NCBI RefSeq assembly: GCF_007431345.1
Contig: NZ_CP041730.1
Span: forward strand, 1,736,001 to 1,800,000
Direction: 5' to 3'
Source of the DNA: Chitinimonas arctica
GTDB lineage: Bacteria; Pseudomonadota; Gammaproteobacteria; Burkholderiales; Chitinimonadaceae
DNA length: 64,000 bases
The notes beneath the pieces are model-generated. The model was not told the origin of the DNA. It did no database searches and saw only the letters and a list, made by a program, of their open reading frames with translations. Below, in pieces: positions 21,681 to 30,418 of this stretch (positions within the stretch are counted from its first letter, which is position 1; every line of letters begins with the position of its first letter). The translations under genes were made by a program, and so were the position numbers.

Positions 21681-24203
21681 TCACAGTTCCGCTACGCATT
21701 TTTTCAGCGCATCGGCAAATTCCTGGCCGTTCTGGAAGCGCTCATCGGCATTCTTCTTGAGCGCCCGGTCGATCACCGCGACCACACAGTCCGGCAGATT
21801 CGGGTTCAGGTCCTTGGGGTTGGTATAGGGTTCGTTGGCGATACGGTACATCAGCTCGGCCATCGACTCGCCCTTGAAGGGCAGCGTGCCCACGCTCATC
21901 TGGTAGAGCATCACGCCGAGCGAGAACAGGTCCGAGCGGCCATCGATCTTCTTGCCAGACAGCTGTTCCGGCGACATATAGCTGGGCGTACCCAGCACCA
22001 TGCCGGTCTTGGTCTTGGACGAATCGGTAATGCGGGCGATGCCGAAGTCGGTCACCTTGACGATCTTGGTCTGCATTTCATACATGATGTTGGCAGGCTT
22101 GATATCGCGGTGCGCCACATGCTGCTTGTGCGCATAGTCCAGCGCTTCGGCCGTCTGCACGGCGATATGGATGACATCGAATATGGGCAGCAACTGGCCC
22201 GCCTTGGTGTGCGGCGCCAGATCCTTGCCCTTGAGGAATTCCATGGCGATGTAGCAAAGATCGTGTTCCTCGCCGGCATCGTAGATGGTGACGATATTGG
22301 GATGGTTCAGGCGCCCGGCGGTTTCGGCCTCGCGGAAGAAGCGGGTACGGGCCTCTTCCAGCTCGTCCGGTTCGAACTCCTGGCTCAGCGCCATGGTCTT
22401 GATGGCCACCACGCGGCCAATCTTGGGATCGCGCCCAAGGTAAACCACGCCCATGGCGCCCTTGCCCAGCTCCTTCTCCACCTGGTAGCGGCCCAGCATG
22501 GGCTTTTCGATGGCGCCGCCTTCCAGGATCAGCGTACTGGCATTGCTGCGGCCACTGGCGCCGCCGAGGATAACGGTTTCGGCCATCTGCTTGGCACGGT
22601 TGAGCTTGCTGTCCAGATCCTTGAACTTGGGATTGAAGCTGGCCATATGCTTGTAGACCGACTCCGCCTTGTTGAACTGGCGCTTGCGCTCGAAATCCAG
22701 CGCCAGGTTGTAGAGCAGCTCCATTACCGAATCGTCCATCGGCACCTTGCGGAACTTGTCGAAAGCCATATCCAGCTGGCCCTGGCCCTGGAAGGCCAGA
22801 CCCAGCATGCGGTTGGACTCGGCCGCGCTCAGTTCGGATGCTTCCATGCCCCGCTCGGTGACCAGGAAACGCTTGGTGGTCAGGATCAGGTGGCCGACCA
22901 GCAACAGGGCGGCCGGCGTCATCAACTCCAGCCACAGCAGCTTGGTGGTCATCAAGACGAAATGGGTCGCCAGCAGGGCCGTGAACAAGGCCGTGGTCAC
23001 CAGGGCGCCCTGGCCGGCGCTCAACCGCGGCAGCAAGGCGATCAGGTAGGCGGCCACCAGGAGCGACAGGCCCAGCTTGAGGAAGTAGGACCAGGTCGGA
23101 TTGGTGAAATAGTCCTGCTGCAGGATACTGGACACGCTATGCGCCATCACTTCCACCGGCGTCATGGTCGGCGAGATCGGCGTGACGAAGCTGGAGCCCA
23201 CGCCTGCGGCGGTAGCGCCGATCAGCACGATCTTGTCGCGGTATTTATCCACCGGGATCTTGCCGCTCGCCACGTCATAGAAGGAATCGACCGGAATGGC
23301 GGACTTGCCGTCCTGGTTCTTGTAGAAATAGGTGAACAGCGAGGAATACGGCTGGGTTTGCAGGGTAAGCCCGCCCAACTGCACCGATTCGCCAAAGCGG
23401 GTGATGATCTGCTGCGGCTTCAGGTTCAAGCTCTTGGCGGCGGTCAGCAGGGCCAGCGAGGGATAGAGCTGATCGTAATAGCGCAGGACCAGCAACTCCT
23501 CCCGCACCACGCCGTCCACATCCGGCACGGCGGTCAGGTGGCCGATGCCGGCGGCCTTCTCACCCAGCTTCGGGATAGGCGCCACCATGGCGCGGGTGGG
23601 AACCGGCAGGCCCTTTTCGGGATCGCCACCGCCAGCCACCTCGTTCTTTTGTACAAAAGCGGGCGTATCGCTATCGGGATTGCCTTGCGGTTGGCCTTTT
23701 TCCAGCAGCATGGGCAGCAGCACATTGCCGGCTCGCCCCAGGCTGGCCGCCAGCTGCGCATCGAAATCCAGTTTGACCGCGGCTTCCGCCAACAGGGCGC
23801 CGAAACGATCCGGCGGTGCGTCCATGCCGGCCATGGCCTCGGCCTGCTGTTTCTTGTAGAGATCCAGCAACTGCTTGATATAGGCCGCCCCCTTGTCCTG
23901 CTGCGGCTCGGTGAACAGCACGGTGCTGACGATCACCTTGGGCTTGGCGGCGGCCAGCTTGTCCAGGAACTGCGCGTGGATCTCGCGCGACCATGGCCAA
24001 CGGCCGATATTGTCCAGGCTCTGCTGGTCGATGGCGATAATGGCGATGCGATCGCTGGGCGCCCGGCTGGTCATGCTGACGCCGGTGTCGTAGGCCTTGC
24101 GCTCAAGGCTGGCCAGCGTATTGGTACTGAGCGCCACCAGGGTAAATACCACCACCACCACGATGCCGACGAACCAATCCGCTTTCCAAAAAGCACTTTT
24201 CAT
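21681..24203 (-). CDS. CHASE2-domain Ser/Thr protein kinase
   Basis: An 840-residue transmembrane kinase. It opens with a membrane helix (WFVGIVVVVVFTLVAL), a CHASE2 periplasmic sensor (IAIIAIDQQSLDNIGRWPWS is its hallmark; about residues 35-390) and three helices, then a helical TPR-like stretch (LDMAFDKFRKVPMDDSVMEL). The C-terminal ~270 residues are a Hanks kinase: LGKGAMGVVYLGRDP, VAIKTMAL, HRDIKPANIMYE, VTDFGIARI and GTPSYMSPEQLSG. I chose ATG 24203 (MKSAFWK), with AGGGAAG just upstream; a start 63 bases earlier has no such site. It is the first gene of the operon and probably senses the same kind of signal as the CHASE2 cyclase. Confidence 0.94.
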   Translation of the reverse strand: MKSAFWKADWFVGIVVVVVFTLVALSTNTLASLERKAYDTGVSMTSRAPSDRIAIIAIDQQSLDNIGRWPWSREIHAQFLDKLAAAKPKVIVSTVLFTEPQQDKGAAYIKQLLDLYKKQQAEAMAGMDAPPDRFGALLAEAAVKLDFDAQLAASLGRAGNVLLPMLLEKGQPQGNPDSDTPAFVQKNEVAGGGDPEKGLPVPTRAMVAPIPKLGEKAAGIGHLTAVPDVDGVVREELLVLRYYDQLYPSLALLTAAKSLNLKPQQIITRFGESVQLGGLTLQTQPYSSLFTYFYKNQDGKSAIPVDSFYDVASGKIPVDKYRDKIVLIGATAAGVGSSFVTPISPTMTPVEVMAHSVSSILQQDYFTNPTWSYFLKLGLSLLVAAYLIALLPRLSAGQGALVTTALFTALLATHFVLMTTKLLWLELMTPAALLLVGHLILTTKRFLVTERGMEASELSAAESNRMLGLAFQGQGQLDMAFDKFRKVPMDDSVMELLYNLALDFERKRQFNKAESVYKHMASFNPKFKDLDSKLNRAKQMAETVILGGASGRSNASTLILEGGAIEKPMLGRYQVEKELGKGAMGVVYLGRDPKIGRVVAIKTMALSQEFEPDELEEARTRFFREAETAGRLNHPNIVTIYDAGEEHDLCYIAMEFLKGKDLAPHTKAGQLLPIFDVIHIAVQTAEALDYAHKQHVAHRDIKPANIMYEMQTKIVKVTDFGIARITDSSKTKTGMVLGTPSYMSPEQLSGKKIDGRSDLFSLGVMLYQMSVGTLPFKGESMAELMYRIANEPYTNPKDLNPNLPDCVVAVIDRALKKNADERFQNGQEFADALKKCVAEL

Positions 24204-24295
24204 TGTTTCTTCCCTGCCCCGGGTACTTTTCGAGTTGTTGCAAGAGTAGATGGCTAACGCGCGCAACGCCAGTTCGCAGGCCGTTTCCGGGCGTG

Positions 24296-24353
24296 AAAAA
24301 TCGGCTTGCGAAAAGGCCGCGACTCGGAACCAGGCGGGTCGCGGCTTCGCAAG
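24296..24353 (-). terminator. Terminator after the hscC/J-protein operon
   Basis: CTTGCG and GCCGCGAC (24305-24323) pair with GTCGCGGC and CGCAAG (24338-24353), forming a two-part stem, and on the minus strand a five-T run follows (24296-24300). It lies just beyond the J-like gene stop and ahead of the kinase operon promoter. Confidence 0.75.
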
Positions 24354-24381
24354 CGGCTCGGATTTCCTTTACCCGACCAGC

Positions 24382-25233
24382 CTATCTTCCGCCAAAAGGT
24401 AACAGGCCCAGCTGTTTACCGAAGTCCGCCCAGGCTTCCGGATGGTATTCGGCAAGATGCCGATGGTCCTTCTGCCAGGAGAACAATTCCACCACCCGGC
24501 GATTGAATTGGGCAGGCGCCGGTTGCAGTGCCGACAGACCGACCATCAGCTCCGCTTCGAATAGATGCCGCACGTCCACATTGACCAGCATCTCGTCGTC
24601 GGCCAGGCGTGCCAACTCGCCGATGGCCTCCAACTCATGGCCCATCTCCAGCAGGTCGAGCAAGCCATCGACCGATTCCAGTGCATCCGCTTCCTTCAGC
24701 CGCAGGCGCAGCCACTCCACGGTCTTGGGGTCCTTCTCGCCCAGCCAATTGCCCGGCTCGGCCCAACCGAACAGATTCATCGCGGCGCGCAGGAAGTCAT
24801 CGTGATTGGCCTCGATATCACAGCACACCCACAGGATGCCGTCTTCCAGCAGGCGCCAAAGCACCGGGTCGCGGCCAGCGGGCTCGCGCAAGGCAAGCCG
24901 GTCCAGCAGGGCGTCCAGCGCCGCCATGGTCTCCTCGCTACCGCCCCGCTCGTTCAGTTCGGCCAGTTGTTCGATATAGGGCCGCAGCAATTGCTCGGCC
25001 GCGACTTCGTCGGTACTACGCGCCATCTCGTCCGGCGCGCCGGCAGGCGGCTGCCTGGCCAGCTCGTCGGATTGGAACAAGGCCTCTTCGAATGCACTGC
25101 GCAGAGCCTGGAAGGCTTGTGGATCGTCCTCGGGCCGGGTGGTCTTCAGCAAACGGGCATAGGCACGCTTGATCTCTCGTTCATCCGGCGTAGGCGCAAG
25201 GCCTAGCAACTGCCAGCATGGTGCATGGGTCAT
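24382..25233 (-). CDS. J-like co-chaperone without HPD, partner of HscC
   Basis: A 283-residue protein. Residues ~4-55 form a J-like domain: CWQLLGLAPTPDEREIKRAY, ARLLKTTRPEDDPQAF, LRSAFEEALF. The HPD tripeptide that stimulates Hsp70 is replaced (RPEDD), while helices II and III look preserved. The rest is acidic and helical with no known domain; it may bind a client. It lies 33 bases downstream of hscC, as E. coli hscC lies near djlB/djlC J-proteins. It may tether HscC to a client or act as a degenerate activator. Function is inferred from the neighbour. Confidence 0.75.
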   Translation of the reverse strand: MTHAPCWQLLGLAPTPDEREIKRAYARLLKTTRPEDDPQAFQALRSAFEEALFQSDELARQPPAGAPDEMARSTDEVAAEQLLRPYIEQLAELNERGGSEETMAALDALLDRLALREPAGRDPVLWRLLEDGILWVCCDIEANHDDFLRAAMNLFGWAEPGNWLGEKDPKTVEWLRLRLKEADALESVDGLLDLLEMGHELEAIGELARLADDEMLVNVDVRHLFEAELMVGLSALQPAPAQFNRRVVELFSWQKDHRHLAEYHPEAWADFGKQLGLLPFGGR

Positions 25234-25266
25234 GGAATACCTTTTGGGCTATCGTTCAGGAAGGGC

Positions 25267-26976
25267 CTACAGCCAGCCATCCCCTTCGATTTCGTCGAGG
25301 AACTGCTTTAGTTCGGTGCGCGCCGGCAGGATCAATGCCTCATCCTGCGATTCCAGCACAGCCTGGAAGCGCGCGGTTTCCTGCGCCAGCCACTGTCGCT
25401 GTTCGCCCAGCAACTGCTGGTAGAGCCGGTCCGCCCGCGCCAGCAAGGTGGCATTCGGCAGCAACTCGCGTGGGTGGATCTTGAGTTTGGCCAGGGCGGC
25501 CAGCCTTTCCTCGATTTGCTCCGGGCTCAGCACGCCCGGGTTGTCTTCGATGAGGAGGCGATGCTTCTCGCCGGTCTCGGCTACCGTCATCTCCGCTTCG
25601 AGCAGCCCATTGACGTCATAGGTGAAGCGGACCGCCACGCTGATCTGGCCGGCCGGGCGCGGCGGCACCGGCAGGATCAATTCGCCCAGGAAGATATTGT
25701 CCTTCACCAGCCGGCTTTCACCCTGGAAGATGCTGACGTGCAGGGCCGGCTGGTTGTCCACGATGGTGCTGACGATCTGCTCGCGCGAGATCGGCACCAC
25801 CGAGTTGCGTTCGATGATGGGCAGGTAGAAGCCGGGCTGGAAACGCCCCGGGCCCAACTGCTCGCTGACCTCGATACCCAGCGAATAGGGACAGACATCG
25901 GTCATCACCACTTCGCTCAGCGCGACGTCGCGGGCCTTCAAGCCCGCCATCACGGCCGCACCGCGCGCCACCACTTCGTCCGGATTCAGATTCATGGCCG
26001 GCATGCGGCCGAACAGCTTGGCTACCAGCTTGCGTACCAGCGGCTTACGGGTTGCGCCGCCGGCCAGCACGACCTGGTCCAGGTCGATCGCCTTCAAGCG
26101 CGAATCGCGCAGGGCTTTTTCTATCGGCTCGCGCAAGCGTTTCAGCAAGGGTTCGCACAGCTTGAGGAAATCGCCGTCGCTCAAGGTCCAGCTCAGCGGC
26201 TCGCCCGCGTGCAGCACGGTCATGGTGGCCGTCGGCGCACCGGTCAGCGCGCGCTTGGCCTGTTCCGCCTGCTTGCGCAGGTTCTGGTAGACCGCTGGAT
26301 CGGCGGTCTTGTCCGTCAGGCCATGCTGTTTGCCGACCGCAGCGATAAAGCCATCGATCAGGGCTTCGCTGAAATCCTCGCCGCCCAGGAAGTTGTCGCC
26401 GGCGCTGGCGCGTACCTCCATCACCCCTTCGAATAATTCGAGGATGGAAATATCGAAAGTGCCGCCACCCAGGTCAAAAACCAGAAAGCGGCTTTCCGGC
26501 TCGCTTTGATGCAGGCCGTAAGCCAGCGCCGCGGCGGTGGGTTCGTTCACCAGCCGCTCCACTTTCAGGCCGGCCAGTTGGCCGGCGATTTTGGTCGCCT
26601 TGCGCTGGGCATCACTGAAATAGGCCGGCACGGTAATCACCGCCTCCTCCACCGGCTCGCCCAGGTAGCGCTCGGCATCGGCCTTGAGCGACTTGAGTAC
26701 CAAGGCGGACAGTTCCTCCGGCCGGAAAGCCTGGCTACCGAGCAGGGTCTTCCGATCCGAGCCCATATAGCGCTTGAAGACGGCGGCGGTCAGCTGCGGA
26801 TGGGTGATCAGGCGCTCGCGCGCCGCCAGGCCGACCAGCACCGCGCCATCGGCATCCAGGCCGACGACGGAGGGGGTAAGCATGTCGCCGAGGGCATTGG
26901 GGATCAGCTCCACCTGCCCATCGCGCCATACCGAAACAAGGCTGTTGGTCGTGCCAAGGTCGATGCCAATAATCAT
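25267..26976 (-). CDS. hscC: Hsp70-family chaperone HscC
   Basis: A 569-residue Hsp70 with IGIDLGTTNSLV at the start, AVITVPAYFSDAQRKAT, VNEPTAAALAYG, FLVFDLGGGTFDISILEL and VVLAGGATRKPLVRKL, so the ATPase domain is whole. The substrate-binding half is shorter than in DnaK (about 640), and the lid is small, which is the HscC pattern. It starts at ATG 26976 with AGGT-type upstream sequence and is followed by a J-like gene. HscC is a stress-linked chaperone, with slow ATP turnover and partners other than DnaJ. No sigma-32 site was identified in the 242-base upstream gap. Confidence 0.9.
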   Translation of the reverse strand: MIIGIDLGTTNSLVSVWRDGQVELIPNALGDMLTPSVVGLDADGAVLVGLAARERLITHPQLTAAVFKRYMGSDRKTLLGSQAFRPEELSALVLKSLKADAERYLGEPVEEAVITVPAYFSDAQRKATKIAGQLAGLKVERLVNEPTAAALAYGLHQSEPESRFLVFDLGGGTFDISILELFEGVMEVRASAGDNFLGGEDFSEALIDGFIAAVGKQHGLTDKTADPAVYQNLRKQAEQAKRALTGAPTATMTVLHAGEPLSWTLSDGDFLKLCEPLLKRLREPIEKALRDSRLKAIDLDQVVLAGGATRKPLVRKLVAKLFGRMPAMNLNPDEVVARGAAVMAGLKARDVALSEVVMTDVCPYSLGIEVSEQLGPGRFQPGFYLPIIERNSVVPISREQIVSTIVDNQPALHVSIFQGESRLVKDNIFLGELILPVPPRPAGQISVAVRFTYDVNGLLEAEMTVAETGEKHRLLIEDNPGVLSPEQIEERLAALAKLKIHPRELLPNATLLARADRLYQQLLGEQRQWLAQETARFQAVLESQDEALILPARTELKQFLDEIEGDGWL

Positions 26977-27218
26977 GTATTACTGCTTTCCAGGTAGTGA
27001 ACTGAAAATAAACGGCTATTTTACGTCAGAGCGCCATGGGCGCGGTCTGCATAGGTGATCCGGCGCCCTGCCGGGCGCTGTTAGCGGCCAGGCACTTTGT
27101 TCGCCTTTTTTGAACAAAATCTTTAAAAAGCTCCGCTATCGTTTCGGCGAGCCAGGCGGAATAATGCCTTCCCATTGAAGAAGTTTGAAGCAGCGACTGC
27201 TCAAAAAAGGGAATCATC

Positions 27219-27740
27219 ATGCCAAACAAATACACGCTACCGGCCCGGCTACTGCATTGGCTGATCGCGCTGGGCATCATTACCGCGTTCACCCTGGCCC
27301 TGAACTTCGATGGCATGCCGCTGAGCCTCGCCAAGCTCAAGCTGATCAACTACCACAAATGGGTGGGTATCAGCGTGTTGGGCTTGGTGGCCATCCGGCT
27401 GCTGTGGCGCCTGACCCATCGGCCGCCCGCCATGCCAGGCCATATGGCTGCCTGGGAAAAAACCGTCGCCCATGTCACCCATGGCGTGCTCTACCTGCTG
27501 ATGTTCGGCGTCCCGCTTGGGGGTTGGCTGTATTCCTCGGCCAAGGGTTTCCCGGTAGTCTGGCTGGGTCTGGTGCAATTGCCCCAGCTGCTGGAAAAGG
27601 ACGAGGCCCTGGCCACGACGCTCAAGGAAATGCACGGGCTGGCCGCCTGGATCCTGATCGGCCTGGCGGTACTGCACGCCGCCGCCGCCTTGAAACACCG
27701 TTTTATCGACCGCGACGACGTTTTGCAACGCATGCTGTAA
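27219..27740 (+). CDS. cybB: Cytochrome b561
   Basis: A 173-residue four-helix membrane cytochrome. Helices start ARLLHWLIALGIITAFTLAL, WVGISVLGLVAIRLLWRL, VTHGVLYLLMFGVPLGG and AAWILIGLAVLHAAAALKH, with axial histidine candidates in LHW, YHKW, HVTHG and LHAA. It takes electrons from ubiquinol or oxidises superoxide in E. coli. AAGGGAATCATC before ATG 27219 is a good ribosome site. It leads an operon with two YceI proteins 40 and 37 bases apart, a common arrangement, where YceI may carry isoprenoid quinones or similar lipids. Confidence 0.93.
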   Translation: MPNKYTLPARLLHWLIALGIITAFTLALNFDGMPLSLAKLKLINYHKWVGISVLGLVAIRLLWRLTHRPPAMPGHMAAWEKTVAHVTHGVLYLLMFGVPLGGWLYSSAKGFPVVWLGLVQLPQLLEKDEALATTLKEMHGLAAWILIGLAVLHAAAALKHRFIDRDDVLQRML

Positions 27741-27780
27741 GCGCACGTCGAAGCGCAGCTTAGATCCGGAGAAATTGTTT

Positions 27781-28323
27781 ATGAATCGATTCGCCCTTTC
27801 GTCCATCTTGCTGGCCCTGCTGGGCACCGCCCAGGCCGCCCCCATCGACGCGGCCAAGAGTTCGGTGAAGTTCGTGTTTACCCAGATGAATGTGCCGGTG
27901 GAAGGTCAATTCAAGAAATTCGCTGCCGATATCGCCTTCGATGCGGCCAAGCCGGAAGCCGGCAAGGTCAGCATCTCGGTGGATCTTGCCGCTACCGATG
28001 CCGGCAGCAGCGATGCCAACCAGGCGGTGCAACTGAAGGAATGGTTCAACACACCGGCTTTTCCGCGCGCCACCTTCACCGCCACCCAGTTCAAGACCGT
28101 GTCGCCCGGCAAGTTCCAGGCCGTCGGCCAATTCGGCCTCAAGGGCCGCAGCGCCAATTTGACCGTGCCCTTCACGGTGCGCGCTGAAGGTAATGGCCAA
28201 TGGTTTGAAGGCAGCTTCCCCTTGTCGCGCCTTGCCTGGAAGGTCGGCGAAGGCGAATGGGCCGATGTGGGCGCCGTAGCCGATGCCGTTCAGGTTAAAT
28301 TCAAGCTTTTTGTTCCAAAGTAA
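27781..28323 (+). CDS. YceI-family periplasmic protein (first copy)
   Basis: A 180-residue exported lipocalin-like protein. The signal peptide is MNRFALSSILLALLGTAQA, then APIDAAKSSVKFVFTQMNVP begins the YceI barrel. Family positions include FNTPAFPRATFTATQF, FGLKGRSANLTVPFTV and the final WADVGAVADAVQVKFKLF. ATG 27781 has GGAG nine bases upstream; a TTG six bases earlier is not used. YceI proteins bind polyprenyl or quinone-like lipids in the periplasm. It lies in the cytochrome b561 operon and may help quinone exchange, by family inference. Confidence 0.9.
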   Translation: MNRFALSSILLALLGTAQAAPIDAAKSSVKFVFTQMNVPVEGQFKKFAADIAFDAAKPEAGKVSISVDLAATDAGSSDANQAVQLKEWFNTPAFPRATFTATQFKTVSPGKFQAVGQFGLKGRSANLTVPFTVRAEGNGQWFEGSFPLSRLAWKVGEGEWADVGAVADAVQVKFKLFVPK

Positions 28324-28360
28324 GCCCTACCGTCTGTTCATCTCAATGGAGTCAAGTCCG

Positions 28361-28930
28361 ATGCAATCCAAACTGATCGCCCTGCTCGTCGCAGCCGGCC
28401 TCTCTGCCACTTCCTTCGCCGCCACCGAAAAATTCGTCCTCGACGCCACGCACACCTACCCCAGCTTTGAAGTCGACCACCTGGGGTTCTCGATGGCACG
28501 CGGCTTTTTCAAGGACACCACCGGCACGCTGGAACTGGACCGTAGCGCCAAGTCGGGCAAGCTCGCCGCCGTGATCAAGACCGCATCGCTGGAAACCGGC
28601 CTGGCCAAGCGCGACGAGCATCTGCGCAGCAAGGATTTCTTCAACACGGCCGAATTCCCCACCGCCACCGTCAAGGCCGACAGCTTCAAGTTCGACGGTG
28701 AAAAGCCGGTGGAAGCCACTGGCAACCTGACCATGCTGGGCGTGACCAAGCCGGTCACCCTGAAGATCACCCCGCTGCGTTGCGATGTGCGCATGGGCAC
28801 CGACTTCGTTTGTGGCGCGGATGTGGTTACCACCATCAAGCGTAGCGACTGGGGCATGAAGACTTACCTGCCCTTTATCGGCGACGATGTGAAGATTGCC
28901 GTGCAGGTTGAGGCGGTCAAGCAGAAGTAA
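28361..28930 (+). CDS. YceI-family periplasmic protein (second copy)
   Basis: A 189-residue exported protein with signal peptide MQSKLIALLVAAGLSATSFA and the fuller YceI pattern: VLDATHTYPSFEVDHLGFS, ASLETGLAKRDEHLRSKDFF, AEFPTATVKAD, GNLTMLGVTKPVTL and IKRSDWGMKTYLPFIGDDV. It resembles E. coli YceI closely in length and motifs; the copy at 27781 is more divergent. I chose ATG 28361 because GGAG lies nine bases upstream and the signal peptide then starts cleanly. It is the last gene of the b561 operon. Confidence 0.92.
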   Translation: MQSKLIALLVAAGLSATSFAATEKFVLDATHTYPSFEVDHLGFSMARGFFKDTTGTLELDRSAKSGKLAAVIKTASLETGLAKRDEHLRSKDFFNTAEFPTATVKADSFKFDGEKPVEATGNLTMLGVTKPVTLKITPLRCDVRMGTDFVCGADVVTTIKRSDWGMKTYLPFIGDDVKIAVQVEAVKQK

Positions 28931-28949
28931 GCGGATTGGAGGTAAGAAG

Positions 28950-28978
28950 GGCGGTGGATTTATCCATCGCCTTTTTTT
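28950..28978 (+). terminator. Terminator of the cybB/YceI operon
   Basis: GGCGGTGGAT (28950-28959) pairs with ATCCATCGCC (28962-28971) with one G-T pair, followed by seven T bases. It lies 20 bases beyond the second YceI stop. Confidence 0.9.
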
Positions 28979-29028
28979 ATGCTTTTCCAGCAAGCGCCGA
29001 CGCAAGGGAAACACCGATTTAATGCGCC

Positions 29029-29059
29029 AACGAGCGCAAGCGAGGCTCCCTCGCGGCGG
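29029..29059. repeat. Short interspersed repeat with GCGAGG-CTC-CCTCGC hairpin (copy 1)
   Basis: Thirty-one bases that recur with two changes at 43197-43227. The core at 29040-29054 is a perfect hairpin, GCGAGG CTC CCTCGC. Both copies are intergenic, as expected of REP-like elements. This copy lies next to an IS insertion. Confidence 0.65.
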
Positions 29060-29082
29060 GTGCGTGGTTGTTGCCCCTTTAG

Positions 29083-30414
29083 CAGGGTGGCGAGAAACAC
29101 CTCCCTTCCTTCGGATTATGTCCGTCCTGCTGTTTTTTCCAGCGCAGGACGTACGCTGTACCCTCTTTCAAGGTAATTTTTCCCCGCCAGTCCACCCTGG
29201 CCCAGACAGCGGACGGACTGATCCCTATACCGTCGCAGGCCGTGTCAGATTCAGCAGACGCGTCAGATTCAGCAGACGCGTCGGGTTGTAAGCCGCAAAG
29301 GTGAACAATGCTTGCCCGGAGAGTTTCTCCAATCCTTTATGCCGCGTCTTGCGTAAACCACCCACCGTCTTGATCCAGCCAAAAGCCTCTTCAATCATCT
29401 TGCGCCGGCGCAGGCTCAGCGCATAACCCTTGCCCCGTGCCGTTCGACCATCCACCGCGCTGCCCGTGGTTTTGCGGGCCACGTGGGCCTTGATGCCGCG
29501 TCGTTTGAGAGCACTCACGAAACTGTCTACGTCATAGCCCTTGTCCGCACCCACCGTGGCATTGGGCTTGCGGACGCTGCGCGCAATCATCTGTTCTGCA
29601 GCCTCCCATTCGGCACGACCGTTAGCTTGCGTCGTCTCCACATCAACGCTTAGGCCGTTACGATTCTCAGCCAGTGCGTGAGTCATATAGCGCAGTTTGG
29701 CCTCGGTAAACTCCCCCTTTTTGTACAGCCGCGACTGCGGGTCGGTGCTACTTTCGTGCGTGGCGTTACTGCGCTTCTCGCCTTTGAAGTCCACCTCGGG
29801 GTTGCGGCCAGCGGGCCGATCTGGCCCATCTCCATCCTTACGCACGAAGCTTTTATGGCTGGCCCAGGCTTCGATCAGGGTGCCGTCCACACTGAAATGC
29901 TCGTCCGACACAAAGCCCTTCCATTCGGCGAGGTACAACACGCGCTGGAAGAATTCCCGGCCCATATCCGTGCAGAGTAGGCGGTCACGATTGATGCTGA
30001 ACACCGTGCGATCCCACACGGCTTCATCCATATCCAGGCCTACAAACCAGCGGAACAGCAGGTTGTATTCCAGCTGCTCCATCAGCAACCGCTCGCTGCG
30101 GACGGTAAACAGAATTTGCAGCAGCAGAGCGCGCAGCAGGTGTTCGGGTGGAATCGACGGACGACCGGTATGTGAATAGCGCTCGCCCAATATCGTGCTC
30201 ATATTCGCGAGGATGCCATCGACCAGGATGCGCAGCCGGCGCAGCGGGTGATCGACGGGGACGCGATGTTCGAGGCTCACATAGCTGAACATCGACGGTT
30301 GGGGATTCTCTTGGCCGCGCATGGGAAATCTGGAAAAGTAGGGTGCTGTTTGAGTACCGAATTCTGCCTCAAAACCCGCGTCACAGCAGGGGTTCGGAGT
30401 TTCTCACCAGCCTG
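29083..30414 (-). mobile_element. IS5-family insertion sequence, complete, 1332 bp
   Basis: The ends are inverted repeats of 16 bases, CAGGGTGGCGAGAAAC (29083-29098) and, read inward from the right, CAGGCTGGTGAGAAAC (30399-30414), matching in 14 of 16. TTAG stands on both sides (29079-29082 and 30415-30418), a 4-base target duplication of the YTAR type known for IS5. A single intact transposase gene fills the element. The element is inserted in the loop of a hairpin made by the flanks. Confidence 0.88.
29225..30322 (-). CDS. IS5-family transposase
   Basis: A 365-residue DDE transposase. The N-terminal DUF772-type region includes PSIPPEHLLRALLLQILFTV, and the catalytic parts are HFSVDGTLIEAW (D), TVGADKGYDVDSF (D) and KMIEEAFGWIKTVGGLRKTR (E with downstream Y/R-type motif). 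It looks complete and active. The last residues hold a repeat, LLNLTR twice, caused by an 18-base tandem duplication (29244-29261 and 29262-29279), so the C-terminus differs from a parent copy. It is the only gene in the element. Confidence 0.93.
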   Translation of the reverse strand: MRGQENPQPSMFSYVSLEHRVPVDHPLRRLRILVDGILANMSTILGERYSHTGRPSIPPEHLLRALLLQILFTVRSERLLMEQLEYNLLFRWFVGLDMDEAVWDRTVFSINRDRLLCTDMGREFFQRVLYLAEWKGFVSDEHFSVDGTLIEAWASHKSFVRKDGDGPDRPAGRNPEVDFKGEKRSNATHESSTDPQSRLYKKGEFTEAKLRYMTHALAENRNGLSVDVETTQANGRAEWEAAEQMIARSVRKPNATVGADKGYDVDSFVSALKRRGIKAHVARKTTGSAVDGRTARGKGYALSLRRRKMIEEAFGWIKTVGGLRKTRHKGLEKLSGQALFTFAAYNPTRLLNLTRLLNLTRPATV

Positions 30415-30418
30415 TTAG

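Noticed and set aside
22110..24257. A 715-codon frame on the plus strand
   Set aside because: It lies antisense to the CHASE2 kinase, whose domains are clear. The frame is open because of GC-rich third positions and its translation shows no domain.
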